Source: Eurosta solidaginis (taxonomy: Eukaryota; Arthropoda; Insecta; Diptera; Tephritidae). From it: a DNA stretch of 64,000 nucleotides. Both the position numbers and the translations under genes were made by a program. Positions 35,835 to 46,962 of this stretch are shown here, one piece after another. The stretch spans positions 188,231,477 through 188,295,476 of the forward strand of contig NC_090322.1 of assembly GCF_040869045.1 (NCBI RefSeq). Reading direction: 5' to 3'. The notes below the pieces were generated by a model, which worked only from the letters and a program-made list of their open reading frames with translations, did not search any database and had not been told where the DNA came from. How positions within the stretch are numbered: position 1 is the stretch's first letter; each line of letters opens with the position of its first letter.

Positions 35835-36400
35835 GCCAGTTAGGTTAGGTGATAGCTGCCCTGATAAGGAAAGCTCACTTGGACAACACGAAGGTCCGTT
35901 GTGATACCACATACAACAAAAATAACGGTGACTTAGATCTAGCTACTTAGAGAATCGTTGCGTAGCAACGATAAAGCTGCGAATGATACCGATCTCAACT
36001 TTGGATAAATCCTCGGGAGATCCAAGTGAGTCGTGACCGAAGTATTTTCGCCTAGTTCTGGCAAAGCTGGGCAATCAAGCATAAAGTGATTTGGTGATTC
36101 CATCTCATTATCCTCCATACAGCTGCATTAGGATGGAGTTTCCTGTATATTGAGATGTACCGCATGGATACCCATGGGACAGTGCCCTGTCAAAACCCCC
36201 ATGACCATTGATAGGTGAGCCTTAGTGAACCCAATTATTTCAGCAGACCTCATGCTATCCACTTTCGGCCAGAAAGGTTTTGCTACCATGCAAGACGTGG
36301 TGTCCGCCCAACGTTTGCTGAGCTGACTCGAGGACTAGCTATTTAGGAGGAATCCACAGGTGGCCAGAGGAATCTCTAAATCCCTACAGCCATCTTCATC
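35835..36400 (-). mobile_element. I/Jockey-type LINE 3' end: RNase H C-terminus and 3' UTR
   Basis: On the minus strand the region 36,200-36,040 reads CMEDNEMESPNHFMLDCPAL followed by PELGENTSV, the C-terminal cysteine block of I/Jockey-type ORF2. Upstream pieces match the TGHCPMGIHA stretch (GFDRALSHGYPCGTSQ in a shifted frame). The 3' part contains GGGCAGCTATCACCTAACCT and ends near 35,835 in a CCTAACCTAACTGGCC tail. 5'-truncated and frameshifted. A large palindrome begins right at its upstream side. Confidence 0.75.
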
Positions 36401-37496
36401 ATGGGGTATTCCATTCCATTTCGACCAATTTTGAACCCGACCCCTTTAGAATTGGCTGAAAGTTTTTCTTCTTTTTCTAGCTTGCGAAAGACGTTTTTCA
36501 GAATTTTTTCAAATTTTTTCATCCAACTCAAAAAATGTTATGAATTTTTAAAAAAACACGGTTTTTGTTTTCAAAATGCTGTAACTTTTCAAAAATTGAC
36601 CGTTTGGGATCTTTTTTTTTTAATTTGTTTTTAAATGTACTTTTGGGAAAAAATAAAAAAAAAATTTTAAAGTTTTTTTTTTAATTTTTCAGTTTTTCGA
36701 GATTTTTCGAATTTCGCCATCTTTTTTTCTCATAAAAAACTTCAATCAATTCTGCAATCATTCCTACTAATCCCGGAGTGGACCGATTTTTTTTATATTT
36801 TTTTTTTTATTTAATTGAAAAAAAATTTTCAAAAATAAAAATTTTTTTTTTATCAATTTTATTTATATAACAATAAAATGTAAGAAAATGATTTTTAAGT
36901 ATTTTTTCTTTATATATTATGGTAATCTACGATTATCGATTTTATATTATTAGAACGATTAATCGTAGATTACCATAATATATAAAGAAAAGAATACTTA
37001 AAAATCATTTACTTACGTTTTTTTTTGTTATATAAATAAAATTGATAAAAAAAAAATTTTTATTTTTGAAAATTTTTTTTCAATTAAATAAAAAAAAAAT
37101 ATAAAAAAAATCGGTCCACTCCGGGATTAGTAGGAATGATTGCAGAATTGATTAAAATTTTTTATGAGAAAAAAAATGGCGAAGTTCGAAAAATCTCGAA
37201 AAACGCAAAAATTAAAAAAAAATTTTTTAATTTTTTTGTATTTTTTCCGAAAAGTACATTTAAAGACAAATTTAAAAAAAAAAGATCCCAAACGGCCAAT
37301 TTTTGAAAAAGTTATAGCATTTTGAAAACAAAAACGGTGTTTTTTTTTTAAATTCATAACTTTTTTTGAGTGGGATGAAAAAATTTGAAAAAATTCTGAA
37401 AAACGTCTTTCGTAAGCTAGAAAAAGAAGAAAAACTTTCAGCCAATTCGAATGGGGTCGGATTCAAAATTGGCCGAAATGGGATGAAATACCCCAT
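36401..37496. mobile_element. 1.1-kb foldback element with ~530-bp inverted arms
   Basis: The left end ATGGGGTATTCCATTCCATT and the right end GGGATGAAATACCCCAT are inverted copies. The inversion continues with CAATTTTGAA.CCGACCCC, GAAAGTTTTTCTTCTTTTTC, GTCCACTCCGGGA-type blocks and TATAAAGAAAA to the centre (about 36,945-36,965), where CTACGATTA meets TAATCGTAG across a loop of about 17 bp. The arms span nearly the whole element. Both carry the same inward-facing frame (starting MGYSIPF or MGYFIPF), a mirror effect, not two genes. Very A/T-rich. No transposase. Confidence 0.9.
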
Positions 37497-37499
37497 ATA

Positions 37500-38440
37500 G
37501 ACTACGTTTTCTAAGTAAGGGTCTGGCTTGACCCATCAGTATACATGAAGGTTAAATACACACACATATTGCATGTGTGCATACATATTTGAGCCTTTAC
37601 TTATTTACATAAGTGCCATTTCATATAATGCGTGTAAATAATTGCAATGACACTGACAACAGAAATGCTAATAACCGGATATCCTTCGTTATATAAGACA
37701 CGCCCGCAGCAATCAAGCGCTTAATTATATGAATATGTCTGTATGTATCTATAACTCACAAGAAGGCATACAAGATACATGAAATTGCGTTTAAGTTATA
37801 TAATGTAAAATATGCATTCAGAATTACAGCCATACTCACATCAAAATTTTTTCTGGCGTTAGTCCGGTTCACCAGGTGCTCCAATGTCTACTGACAACGC
37901 ACTCATTATAGCTTTTTTAATTATGCAGCAGACAATGCAAATGCTTTGGCAATGAGTTGCAGTTAAATATATAAAATTATTTATGTGTCTGTATATATGT
38001 TCTGCCATATATAAATATATCTGTATATCTTTGAAATACTTCCAACTACTTATTAATTTACACCCACTTAGACAACCAATCAACTACATCTAAATGCAGT
38101 TGTCCTTTGATTATTCTAGTTTGTACTATGTCATTTAGTTTGCTGCCCTTTGCTGATTATTATTCACCCCATTAATTCGAATGTATTGTTAATTAATAGC
38201 AATTTTCCTACCCTTTATTATTTGTGTACAAGTGTATTTTTTTCGGAAGCTTTTATCAATCAATACTTCTTTGAACAGAACAATAGATACATATACACAG
38301 ATTAGGGTGGGCCAAAAAAAAATTCAACTTCGGATTTCTTGAATGTACTCATATTGAATATATCGATTCGACTTTTTTCGGCCTACCGTAATACAGCCTG
38401 TAAAGGAAGCTAACTGCAAATTAACCAAAAGGTATAGTGC
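37500..38440. other. non-coding stretch with one possible MITE end
   Basis: No gene. At about 38,302 the sequence TTAGGGTGGGCCAAAAAAA resembles the terminus of the MITE family seen at 11.0-11.5 kb, but I find no partner end nearby. Confidence 0.35.
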
Positions 38441-38442
38441 GC

Positions 38443-38611
38443 TAGAAAAAAGTTTTTCTAAGCGAGGTCGCCCCTCGGCAGTGATTTGCCAAACACTCCG
38501 AGTGTATTTCTGCCATGAAAAGCTTCTCAGTGAATACTCATCTGCCTTAAAACATGTAGGTCCCGTCCCGCCAATTTGTGGGAAACATTAAAATGGAGCA
38601 CGACGCAAATT
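38443..38611 (+). mobile_element. tRNA-derived SINE, 5'- and internally truncated
   Basis: This begins in the body at AGAAAAAAGTTTTTCTAAGC and carries GAGGTCGCCCCTCGGCAGTG, CACTCCGAGTGTATTTCTGC and CATGAAAAGCTTCTCAGTGA. It then jumps from CATCTGCC to TTAAAACATGTAGG, losing the GGCATC block, and ends at GAGCACGACGCAAATTG. No head and no tail. Confidence 0.85.
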
Positions 38612-38654
38612 GTCAACCTCACTACACGAGGCGAATCCTGTGAGGAATGTGAAT

Positions 38655-38865
38655 GATTCATACACATATTTAGCAGGCGACGCTCTGGTGACTCCAAGTT
38701 ATTCATGAAACTAGGGGGTTGGAATATCGCTCCGCCTAGAAGTTTCAATGTGGTGATATTTAATCATTCAGGGTATAGTCGAGCTGGTACCCACTATATA
38801 CAGCAAAGGACCATCAAAATCGAAAAGACTTCCCACAACCTCCGGGAAGTGTCTTTATTGATAAA
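38655..38865 (+). repeat. dispersed repeat with GGCAGGCGACGCTCTGG marker, copy 2
   Basis: Partner of 24,980-25,200 with the same markers in the same order (GCAGGCGACGCTCTGGTGAC, AAGTTTCAATGTGGTG, AGCAAAGGACCATCAAAATC, GACTTCC). No coding capacity. Confidence 0.55.
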
Positions 38866-38937
38866 TTGTATGAGAGGGTTAGGTTGAATGGCCGGTTCAC
38901 ATTCAATGAGTGTATAGTGTTATCAAAAGTTTTTTTA

Positions 38938-39405
38938 ACGACCACTAACAACCAGACCTAGAAAATACCTCCGCAGCTTGTAGGATCTCTTTATTTCTCG
39001 ACAGTATACCACAGACTCTACTCCTTCTACTACTTTTGAACAATCTGTGGACACAGGTATCGCCTCGACCGCCATTTGTGCACCCTTGCACCAACCATTC
39101 ACCTCTATTGTGGCTTTAAGAGCCCCTTCGAAGCGAAGATAGGGAATCATGTAGTCTGTTCGTCCTGTAACTGGTGACGCTATGCTACTATGGCGGTGTG
39201 GTCTGCGATCAAGCTGCAACGCGGCACTGAACCTTGTTGCAGTTGTTAACGCTATATTCTTTGACACTAGGGCTACAAGTGGAATGCACAGACTGGCATA
39301 CACCGCAGCTATTGGGGTTGCTTTCAGGACTCCCGTAATGCTTAACATTGATAGCCTGCATACCGCACCTAATTTTTTAAGGTATGCTCGTTTTTGTATG
39401 GCTGT
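38938..39405 (-). pseudogene. I/Jockey-type LINE fragment, RT C-terminal region
   Basis: The 137-codon minus-strand frame (39,348-38,935) starts ITGVLKATPIAAVYASLCIP followed by LVALVSKNIALTTATRFSAAL. This matches the segment between the RT thumb and RNase H domain of I/Jockey-group ORF2 (family form CITGAxxxTPTxALxxLLxLxPLD). It continues with HSSI and the stretch that precedes RNase H. No catalytic residues of either domain are included, so it is a fragment. Confidence 0.7.
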
Positions 39406-39419
39406 CCACCAAGTAAGAA

Positions 39420-39475
39420 CAAGAGAAGCTCGGCCTTAATTCTCTTCGCAAATATATCGCGCCTTGTCTCTTTTA
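39420..39475 (+). mobile_element. tRNA-derived SINE, 3' end only
   Basis: GAGAAGCTCGGCCTTAATTC followed by TCTTCGCAAATATATCGCGC and CTTGTCTCTTTT matches the last 55 bp of the SINE family. It lies beside a LINE fragment. Confidence 0.7.
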
Positions 39476-39479
39476 TGTT

Positions 39480-40055
39480 TTATAGTGCGCTAAGCCTTGG
39501 CTTTACTACGGCCCAAATGGTTTTTTTTTTATCTGCAGCTGAACAGACGTGTATCCTGTGTTTTGGATAGAAGTATTCTTGTAGAAACCAATAAATACTT
39601 TGCAATCCATTCCGCATTCCACCAGACGTATTAAGTAATTTTAATATAGTTTGGAAATCATTTTAGAACTGAGCTTATGCGTAACGACAACCAAACAACT
39701 TTATGCTCTGGATGAGGAATATCCATACACGTAGACAGTCAAGCTCCCATGCAGAAATTAAAAACTGAAAAACTCGATTCAGCGCTCCTCAATAGCGGAC
39801 CAGAGATGGTATTTCTAAAACAGATCTGTGAAATTTCTCTTTCTGTTTGTTTGAAAAACATTTTTTTTATCACGTATACATAGTTTCTATCCCGATTTGC
39901 CTCTTTGGATTCACCCCTGACTACCATAAAGATGGAGTATCGACTGAATGACTTAATGTGATTCTCTTCCAGAACCAAAGCAAAGAAGGAAAGAAAATGA
40001 GGGGAGAGGAAAGGAAAGATCAGAATCCAAAGCCCACGAAAAAACCAAGATTGGG
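39480..40055. other. non-coding stretch, nothing assigned
   Basis: No recognisable gene or repeat partner. Confidence 0.35.
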
Positions 40056-40069
40056 TGGCATCAATGGTA

Positions 40070-40400
40070 TCAATATATTATCGACGTTTTAGAACTTTTT
40101 GTTATCGATACATTTTTAGTTTGTTATCGACGAGATATGGGTGCGTCTTTTTAGCGATATGTTATCAGTAATAATATCAAAAAGTTATCGACTTGTTATT
40201 GAATGTTCACCGATTTTTCATTGTTGTGTTATTAATTTTTATCGGAGTGATATCGATTGTTAATCGAAAATTTATCGATTTCTTATCGAAAAGTTATAGA
40301 TTTGCTATCAAAAATCAATCGATTTTCTATAGAAAAGTAAATGATGACTTGTTAACGGAGTGTTGCTTGTTATCGATTTGTTATCGACAAAACATCGGTT
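40070..40400 (+). repeat. cluster of degenerate TTATCGAT-type repeats, locus 2
   Basis: Words such as TTATCGAC, GTTATCGAT, AAAAGTTAT and ATCGATT recur every 15-20 bp. Partner of 24,395-24,735, with similar downstream sequence (CCCAATAAGAAATC). Confidence 0.7.
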
Positions 40401-40424
40401 GAATATGAAACGGATGTCCCTAAA

Positions 40425-41128
40425 ACTTCAACACAAAATTGATGATTCATCTGTAACACCTCTATAGCAATCCTATTCAAACCCAATAAGAAATCGAGAC
40501 TCGACGATATCAAGCGGATAACATACCGATAACTCGGACGACAATGATTCGCCAATACAAACCGATAATAAAAAAAAATTTGTCAGTATCGCGTTTTACC
40601 AATAAGAAGCTGGCGAAGTTCTTATAAAAACAAACGATATTATTTTTTTCCGGGAAATTTACCTATTTTGTGCCTTAATGTCAACCCCTGTGCGAGCTCT
40701 CGTTAATTTAAAAACATAAGGTTTCTATACTTATGCCTGTACGTTTACGTAACGAGCTTTACGAGTCCTTGGCACTGACGTCTTTTTTTTATTAGCAAGG
40801 GAACAAAAGAAATGCTAACGATTCGCTTAGTTAAAAAAATAAATTATAGACTTATCATATGAAGCCTAAAATTTTCTTATTGCCCTTTTAATAGATATAA
40901 AAATACATTTATATATCAAATATTATTTGTAAGGACAGGCATGTCATGTTCTTACGTCACTCCGACACTGCGTACATACCTACAGTGCGCTAGTCATGAT
41001 GACATGGCAAAATACCAACTTCTTTATTAACATAATGACAGCAACACCCCATTACATATGTACAATTTTTCCATAGATTCGAACTAAGTCCGAATAACTC
41101 AGTCATAAATTTTTAATGTGCGGTTTAG
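40425..41128. other. non-coding stretch, nothing assigned
   Basis: No recognisable gene. Confidence 0.35.
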
Positions 41129-41130
41129 GG

Positions 41131-41340
41131 TGAATTTTCACTGAGAAGCTTTTCTTAGGAGTGTTTGGCAAATCACTGCCGAGGGGCGAACCTGCTGGTT
41201 TCTAATTGAAAACACTCTTTTTCTTAATTTTATTTGTAAATTTACCTGCAGCTTGAACCCAGCACCTTCAGTGCGGTAGGCTGAGTCGATCAGACTTAGT
41301 GCGGTAGGCTGAGCACGCTACCACCACTCCATGGCGACCG
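41131..41340 (-). mobile_element. tRNA-derived SINE, minus strand, with duplicated head segment
   Basis: On the minus strand the head GGTCGCCATGGAGTGGTGGT followed by AGCGTGCTCAGCCTACCGCA is intact. The stretch CTCAGCCTACCGCACT occurs twice (copies about 38 bp apart) before box B GGGTTCAAGCTGC. The body then has TTCGCCCCTCGGCAGTG and CACTCCTAAGAAAAGCTTCTC and stops at CAGTGAAAATTC. The 3' half is missing. Confidence 0.8.
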
Positions 41341-41344
41341 CTGC

Positions 41345-42880
41345 TGATAAGCGACTAGTATTGCAATTAAGGGCTAATATGGACTACAATGTCGCAAATA
41401 TAAGAAAAGTAGGGACAAGAGTCGATATGTGTCTCCGTAACTTGGTTACCTGCTTGGCTTCAGTTAGCGTACTATCGCTGTATGATATATGTATGTGTTT
41501 TTTGATAAAAAGTTGGGAGATATTTTTGAAACCGCTGAGTTTTGAATTCCAAATTTCTATGTAAAGTTTTGCATTTATATAGACGAGCGGACATGGAGTA
41601 AATATTGCACTTGTGTTTGTGCGCAAATATTAAAGATGGAAAACAATTTTCGGTTTATAAACACTGATCCAATATGACGATGTCGCCAGAGAAACATTAC
41701 GTCAGTGCTGCAACCAGAAGGTGCTAGTACCGCAGGATGCCGTATTCAATCCGGCAGAGGGATGGGGGATACCCATATTCGCGACATTCCCCAAGCCCGC
41801 GAAAAGTTTACTTGCAGTTTAAACAGCAAAAAAAATGTGTACAGTTTTAGAGTTGATTTTCGTTTGCTCAGCATCATCATTTGAGCCTAGACTAGGTTGT
41901 GTGGCGGCTGTCTCAAATCTCAAATAGCCGAAAACCGCTCACAAATTTGTCGTGCGGGGACTCTAATACCTACAAAGAGAAGATGGTGGGGTGGGGGGGG
42001 GGGGGGATCACGAGCGACAGCATCCATCTCCATAGGGTTTTATGACCTTTTCCGTGCTGCCAGCGATGAATGAGCTTCAATTATAATATGCAGGGACTTT
42101 GTGCAACGTCTAAAACCCCAAGGATTTGCATGCTACACGAATAGATAAACACGATTTGGCCCAGAAAGGATTCATATTAAAGGGGAGACTTTGACTGAGC
42201 TAGGAGAGACAGCCGTCATTTATCGCGAAGCAGGAATGAAGTCATATCATAGAGCAAAGGCTCAAGTCTCGTAGTCGGCAAAGTGTACTGTCCCTCCAGC
42301 AAAACGTAATCTGCCCCTCTGACTCAAAATCAAATTGTTCTCATACCACCCGTAAATATTTAGGAAAAAGTATTAGGACACACACAAAACTTGTTCAAAA
42401 TTAAGCTATTTGGAACACAACTAAATATTTACCAACTATTTGCGGTTTGTATTTCACCAGCTCATGCACTATTCACTTCGCCATTTAGTGTTTGGCTTCA
42501 CAAATGCGGGTGTCCGAGTGCCACATTGCTTGTACGCTGACCTTTGAATTAAACTGTCAAAAGTTTTGCAAGTTTGTGGTTCCCTCTGACCGGAATGTCA
42601 ACATCTGTACGTTTGTAAGCTTTCTTGTTTATTGATATTTTGAATTTGATTTGCTGTTTGCTTGTCGATTTCGCTCGAACGCTTTTGCTTAAATTACCAC
42701 AGACACATGTCAGCAATTAAAATATGCACGTAATAGTGATGTACGGAACCGAATAATTGGAATCGCAAGAACAGGTTAAACAGTTGAGGTGTCACTTTAG
42801 GGAATAGGAGCAGTAAGAGCCGATGAGAGTTATATGCGTTGAACAATCATCGAGGGGCACCTGACTACACTTGGCGAAGT
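41345..42880. other. non-coding stretch with a poly-G run
   Basis: No recognisable gene. G14 at about 41,993-42,006, preceded by GGTGGGGT. Confidence 0.4.
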
Positions 42881-43027
42881 ATTGCTGCTAGCCCTTAACA
42901 ATACCACGGAAAGCGAGGTTTTATTTGACAGAAATTTGGCACGTAAGCTTAATTTGAATGAGAGAGCTAGGCTCAGCTGGTCATTAATATTGTGATATCG
43001 TTGACATTGAGACAGCGTGCACTAAAT

Positions 43028-43434
43028 CAGACGTCGGCAAAATCAAAATGCAGATGTGTTAGTGAGAGCGCGATGATCGCGCACATCGCCTGATGCATCA
43101 TTTTGCGTAGTTCATTCGTTTATTAGCAAGCAACAAGACAAGATCGTTTGTTATTATATTTTTAATGCGCAAAATGGCAAGCAAAAGGTTTATACAATAA
43201 AATACATTGTATTTGCGCAAAAGGGTTGGTCAAAATAAAATATTTTTTGCTTGTGCGTATTGAAAAGAACTAACAAACGATCTTTGCTTGTTGCTTGCTA
43301 ACAACATTCCTCAGCATTGCGAGCGACGCACACAATCGACGTTGCTGCGCCAAATGTTCAGCGACTACTAAACTAAAGAGAATAAGAATACGTGTGAATT
43401 GAGTGTGCACAATGTGCCACTATTTGCCGACGTC
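43028..43434. mobile_element. hAT-like MITE with internal hairpin
   Basis: The ends are CAGACGTCGGCAAA and TTTGCCGACGTCTG, a perfect 14-bp inverted repeat with the CAG start and GTCGGCAA core typical of hAT elements. Inside, 43,123-43,180 (TTAGCAAGCAACAAG, GATCGTTTGTTA) pairs with 43,245-43,303 (TAACAAACGATC, CTTGTTGCTTGCTAA). The flanking 8-mers CACTAAAT and GTCTAGAC agree only partly, so a target duplication is possible but decayed. No transposase frame. Confidence 0.75.
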
Positions 43435-43665
43435 TGGTCTAGACCTTAGGAGAAATGGGTGAACGAGGTATCCGAGAGTATAAAAGCATCGCAAGCTGAG
43501 AAATAAGGAATCAGTTTTAATTTTAACATGCTTTTAGTGAAGTACGCCAGTATTGTAAAGTACTACTACTACATTAGAGTTGTAAATAAAGGAGATATTG
43601 ATATACTGAATATTTGAGTTATTTATTCGACAGTTCAGCGATTCGAACGATAGTAGAAAGTGCAA
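43435..43665 (+). promoter_or_regulatory. LTR-like promoter: TATA box, initiator and poly(A) signal
   Basis: GTATAAAAG lies at about 43,478, an arthropod-type initiator TCAGT about 32 bp later (43,511), and TAAATAAAG about 75 bp after that (43,582), followed by GTTATTTATTCGACAGTTCA and GATTCGAAC. This U3-R-U5 order is that of a Ty3/gypsy-type LTR. The hAT-like MITE would sit in the U3 part. No second LTR, primer site or pol is seen, so a solo LTR or fragment is likely. A cellular promoter cannot be excluded. Confidence 0.45.
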
Positions 43666-43669
43666 AATG

Positions 43670-44470
43670 ATCAAAAATTTCCAAAAATTCCTTACAATAT
43701 GGTTTCAAGTAAAAAACATGCGTGGTGACTATATTTACATATATGCTTTTTATTTATTTTCATTGAGGAATAAGTTCGTTAAAAAAAAGCGTGTTATGAT
43801 AAAGTATATGTGAACCCCATATTTAAAATGAATAACAGAATAAAATTTGGTTTGTAAATTATATTTATTAAATTAAAATCCTCTGCCAAAAAAGGGGCAA
43901 AACATAACTACATTTTCTCAATTTCGTACTTAGCTACACTCCCGAACATCATTCCTTCATTCGACTGCCTTCTTTTACTGCCTTCCACTCTATTCGCAAG
44001 ATAACCTCAATTTAGGCTGCCAAACTATATAGTAAACAATGCATAAAGGTAAGCTGTAAAAAAAGTTCCAAACTGACAAAAAAATCATTGCTGGTAAAGC
44101 CAAAAATTGTAAAATTTCATTTTGTTCATATTTGAGAAAGACAATGTGACATGTGTACAACCCCACCATAAAATTTTAACCTTTTATAAAGCTTATTTCA
44201 TATAGCAAAAGGCTTATGGCATCAGGACTTAATTGCCCTCGCGTTCTAATGAACAGTGATCCAGATACCGATAAAAATTTAACATGCAAATGCAACAAGA
44301 AATTAATCCATATGGATCACATTGTTAAATTTCTATCTGTATTTGGACAACACTTCATTGGAACACAGCATCTATAAAGAATATTTGTTTTACGGCGCAT
44401 TCCTTAGAATACTCTTTCTTTTTCTGTACTTATAACATCGGGAATAAGGTTTATCTGAAAGATAACGTTA
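43670..44470. other. AT-rich stretch, nothing assigned
   Basis: No recognisable gene. Confidence 0.35.
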
Positions 44471-44474
44471 TGTG

Positions 44475-44700
44475 TAAAGGTTAAAGCCCAAATAAAAAAC
44501 GGCTCACATAATGAATTAGATAGAAAATAACAACCCTATTATAAGGCTTATGGACCAAATAAAGAAAGGCTTACATAAGGCCTTATTATAAGATACTAAT
44601 TGCCGCATTGGAAGCTATTATATAAGGATTATAAACAACTAAAAACCAGGCTTATACAAGACGTTATGATAAGATAATAGCCATCAACCAATGAGCTATC
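44475..44700 (+). repeat. degenerate tandem repeat, ~80-bp unit
   Basis: Two to three units with the order TATTATAAGG.TTAT, AACAAATAAA-like, AGGCTTA.A.AAG.C.TTAT, ATAAGATA.TA, CAT..A..AGCT. Unit starts are near 44,538 and 44,618. Considerably diverged. Confidence 0.45.
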
Positions 44701-44792
44701 TAGCTTCGTATCACGCTCAATTCTCACGGGAATGTTCTGGATCCTTGGGAGACTTGAGAAGCAGAGGTCGTGAAATTTATGTACACATAAGT

Positions 44793-46735
44793 TATAAAGC
44801 TGAACCAGGGGTGACTCTAGAATGCGTTTGTACGATATGGGTATCAAATGAAAGGTGCTAATGAGTGTTTTAAAAGGGGGTGTGCCTTCGTTCTATAGGT
44901 GGACGCCTTTTCGAGATATCGCAATTAAGGTGGACCAGAGGTGACTCTAGAATGTGTTTGTACGATATGGGTATCAAATGAAAGGTGTTAATGAGAAAAA
45001 GGGAGTGGGCCTTATTTCTATATGTGGACGCCTTTTCGAGATATCGCCATAAAGGTGGACCAGGGGTGACTCTAGAATGTGTTTGTACGATATGGGTATC
45101 AAATGAAAGGTGTTAGTGAGTGTTTTAAAAGGGAGTGTGCCTTAGTTAAGTGGACGCCTTTTCGAGATATCGCAATTAAGGTGGACCAGAGGTGACTCTA
45201 GAATGTGTTTGTACGATATGGGTAGCAAATGAAAGGTGTTAATGAGAATTTTAAAAGGGAGTGGGCCTCAGTTCTATAGGTGGACGCCTTTTCAAGATAT
45301 CGCCATAAAGGTGGACCATGGGTGACTCTAGAATGCGTTTGTACGATATGTGTATCAAATGAAAGGTGTTAATGAGTGTTTTAAAAGGGAGTGGGCCTTA
45401 GTTCTATAGGTGGACGCCTTTTCGAGATATCGCAATTAAGGTGGACCAGAGGTGACTCTAGAATGTGTTTGTACGATATGGGTAGCAAATGAAAGGTGTT
45501 AATGAGAATTTTAAAAGGGAGTGGGCCTTAGTTCTATAGGTGGACGCCTTTTCAAGATATCGCCATAAAGGTGGACCATGGGTGACTCTAGAATGCGTTT
45601 GTACGATATGGGTATCAAATGAAAGGTGCTAATGAGTGTTTTAAAAGGGGGTGTGCCTTCGTTCTATAGGTGGACGCCTTTTCGAGATATCGCAATTAAG
45701 GTGGACCAGAGGTGACTCTAGAATGTGTTTGTACGATATGGGTAGCAAATGAAAGGTGTTAATGAGAATTTTAAAAGGGAGTGGGCCTTAGTTCTATAGG
45801 TGGACGCCTTTTCGAGATAACGCAATTAAGGTGGACCAGAGGTGACTCTAGAATGTGTTTGTACGATATGGGTATCAAATGAAAGGTGTTAATGAGAATT
45901 TTAAAAGGGAGTGGGCCTTAGTTCTATAGGTGGACGCCTTTTCGAGATATCGCCATAAAGGTGGACCAGGGGTGACTCTAGAATGTGTTTGTACGATATG
46001 GGTATCAAATGAGAGGTGTTAATGAGAATTTTAAAAGGGAGTGGGCCTTAGTTCTATAGGTGGACGCCTTTTCGAGATATCGCCATAAAGGTGGACCAGG
46101 GGTGACTCTAGAATGTGTTTGTACGATATGGGTATCAAATGAAGGGTGTTAGTGAGTGTTTTAAAAGGGAGTGTGCCTTAGTTCTATAGGTGGACGTCTT
46201 TTCTAGATATCGCCATAAATCTGAACCAGGGGTCACTCTAGAATGCGTTTGTACGATATGGGTATCAAATGAAAGGTGTTAGTGAGTGTTTTAAAAGGGA
46301 GTGTGCCTTAGTTAAATGGACGCCTTTTCGAGATATCGCAATTAAGGTGGACCAGAGTTGACTCTAGAATATATTTGTACGATATGGGTATCAAACGAAA
46401 GATGCTAATGAGAATTTTAAAAGGGAGTGTGCCTTAGATCTATAGGTGGACGCCTTTTCGAGATATCGCCATAAAGATGGACCAGGGGTGACTCTAGAAT
46501 GTGTTTGTACGATACGGGTATCAAATGAAAGGTGTTAATGAGAATTTTAAAAGGGAGTGGGCCTTAATTCTATAGGTGGACGCCTTTTCGAGATATCGCC
46601 ATAAAGGTGGACCATGGGTGACTCTAGAATGCGTTTGTACGATATGTGTATCAAGTGAAAGGTGTTAATGAGTGTTTTAAAAGGGAGTGGGCCTTAGATC
46701 TATAAGTGAACGCCTTTTAGAGATATCGCAATTAA
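44793..46735 (+). repeat. 130-bp satellite array, left part (~15 units)
   Basis: Head-to-tail units of 130 bp, each with CTCTAGAATG.GTTTGTACG, ATATGGGTATCAAATGAAAG, GTGTTAATGAG, TTTTAAAAGGGAGTGGGCCT, TAGTTCTATAGGTGGACGCC, TTTTCGAGATATCGCCATAA and AGGTGGACCAGGGGTGA. Units fall into two alternating variants (see findings). The unit is the same as the internal repeat of element T but there is no element T end at the left border. No reading frame is conserved between units. Confidence 0.95.
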
Positions 46736-46962
46736 AGGGCCTATTACGGTAAACAACTCAACTTAGTTGGGTTGTAATTAAAACAACTCAACTTTCAGAC
46801 AACTCAACCCCTGTTTGGTATTACGAATTACAACTTATTTCAGTTGGAGTTGAATTGGTGCTGCCAAGCTAAAAAAGTGATGATTTGACAGATAAATGAA
46901 CAGCTGATCAACTTGTGGCTAAAATTTAAGCATTTGCAAGTGATTTTTTTATTAATAGTAAA

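Noticed and set aside
36401..37496. Two convergent copies of a gene starting MGY.IPF
   Set aside because: A mirror effect of inverted arms in a very A/T-rich foldback element.
38302..38400. Complete MITE with GGGTGGGCC end
   Set aside because: Only one end is visible; no inverted partner within 1 kb.
39182..39439. Plus-strand gene opposite the LINE fragment
   Set aside because: The minus-strand frame has the family motifs; this is its shadow.
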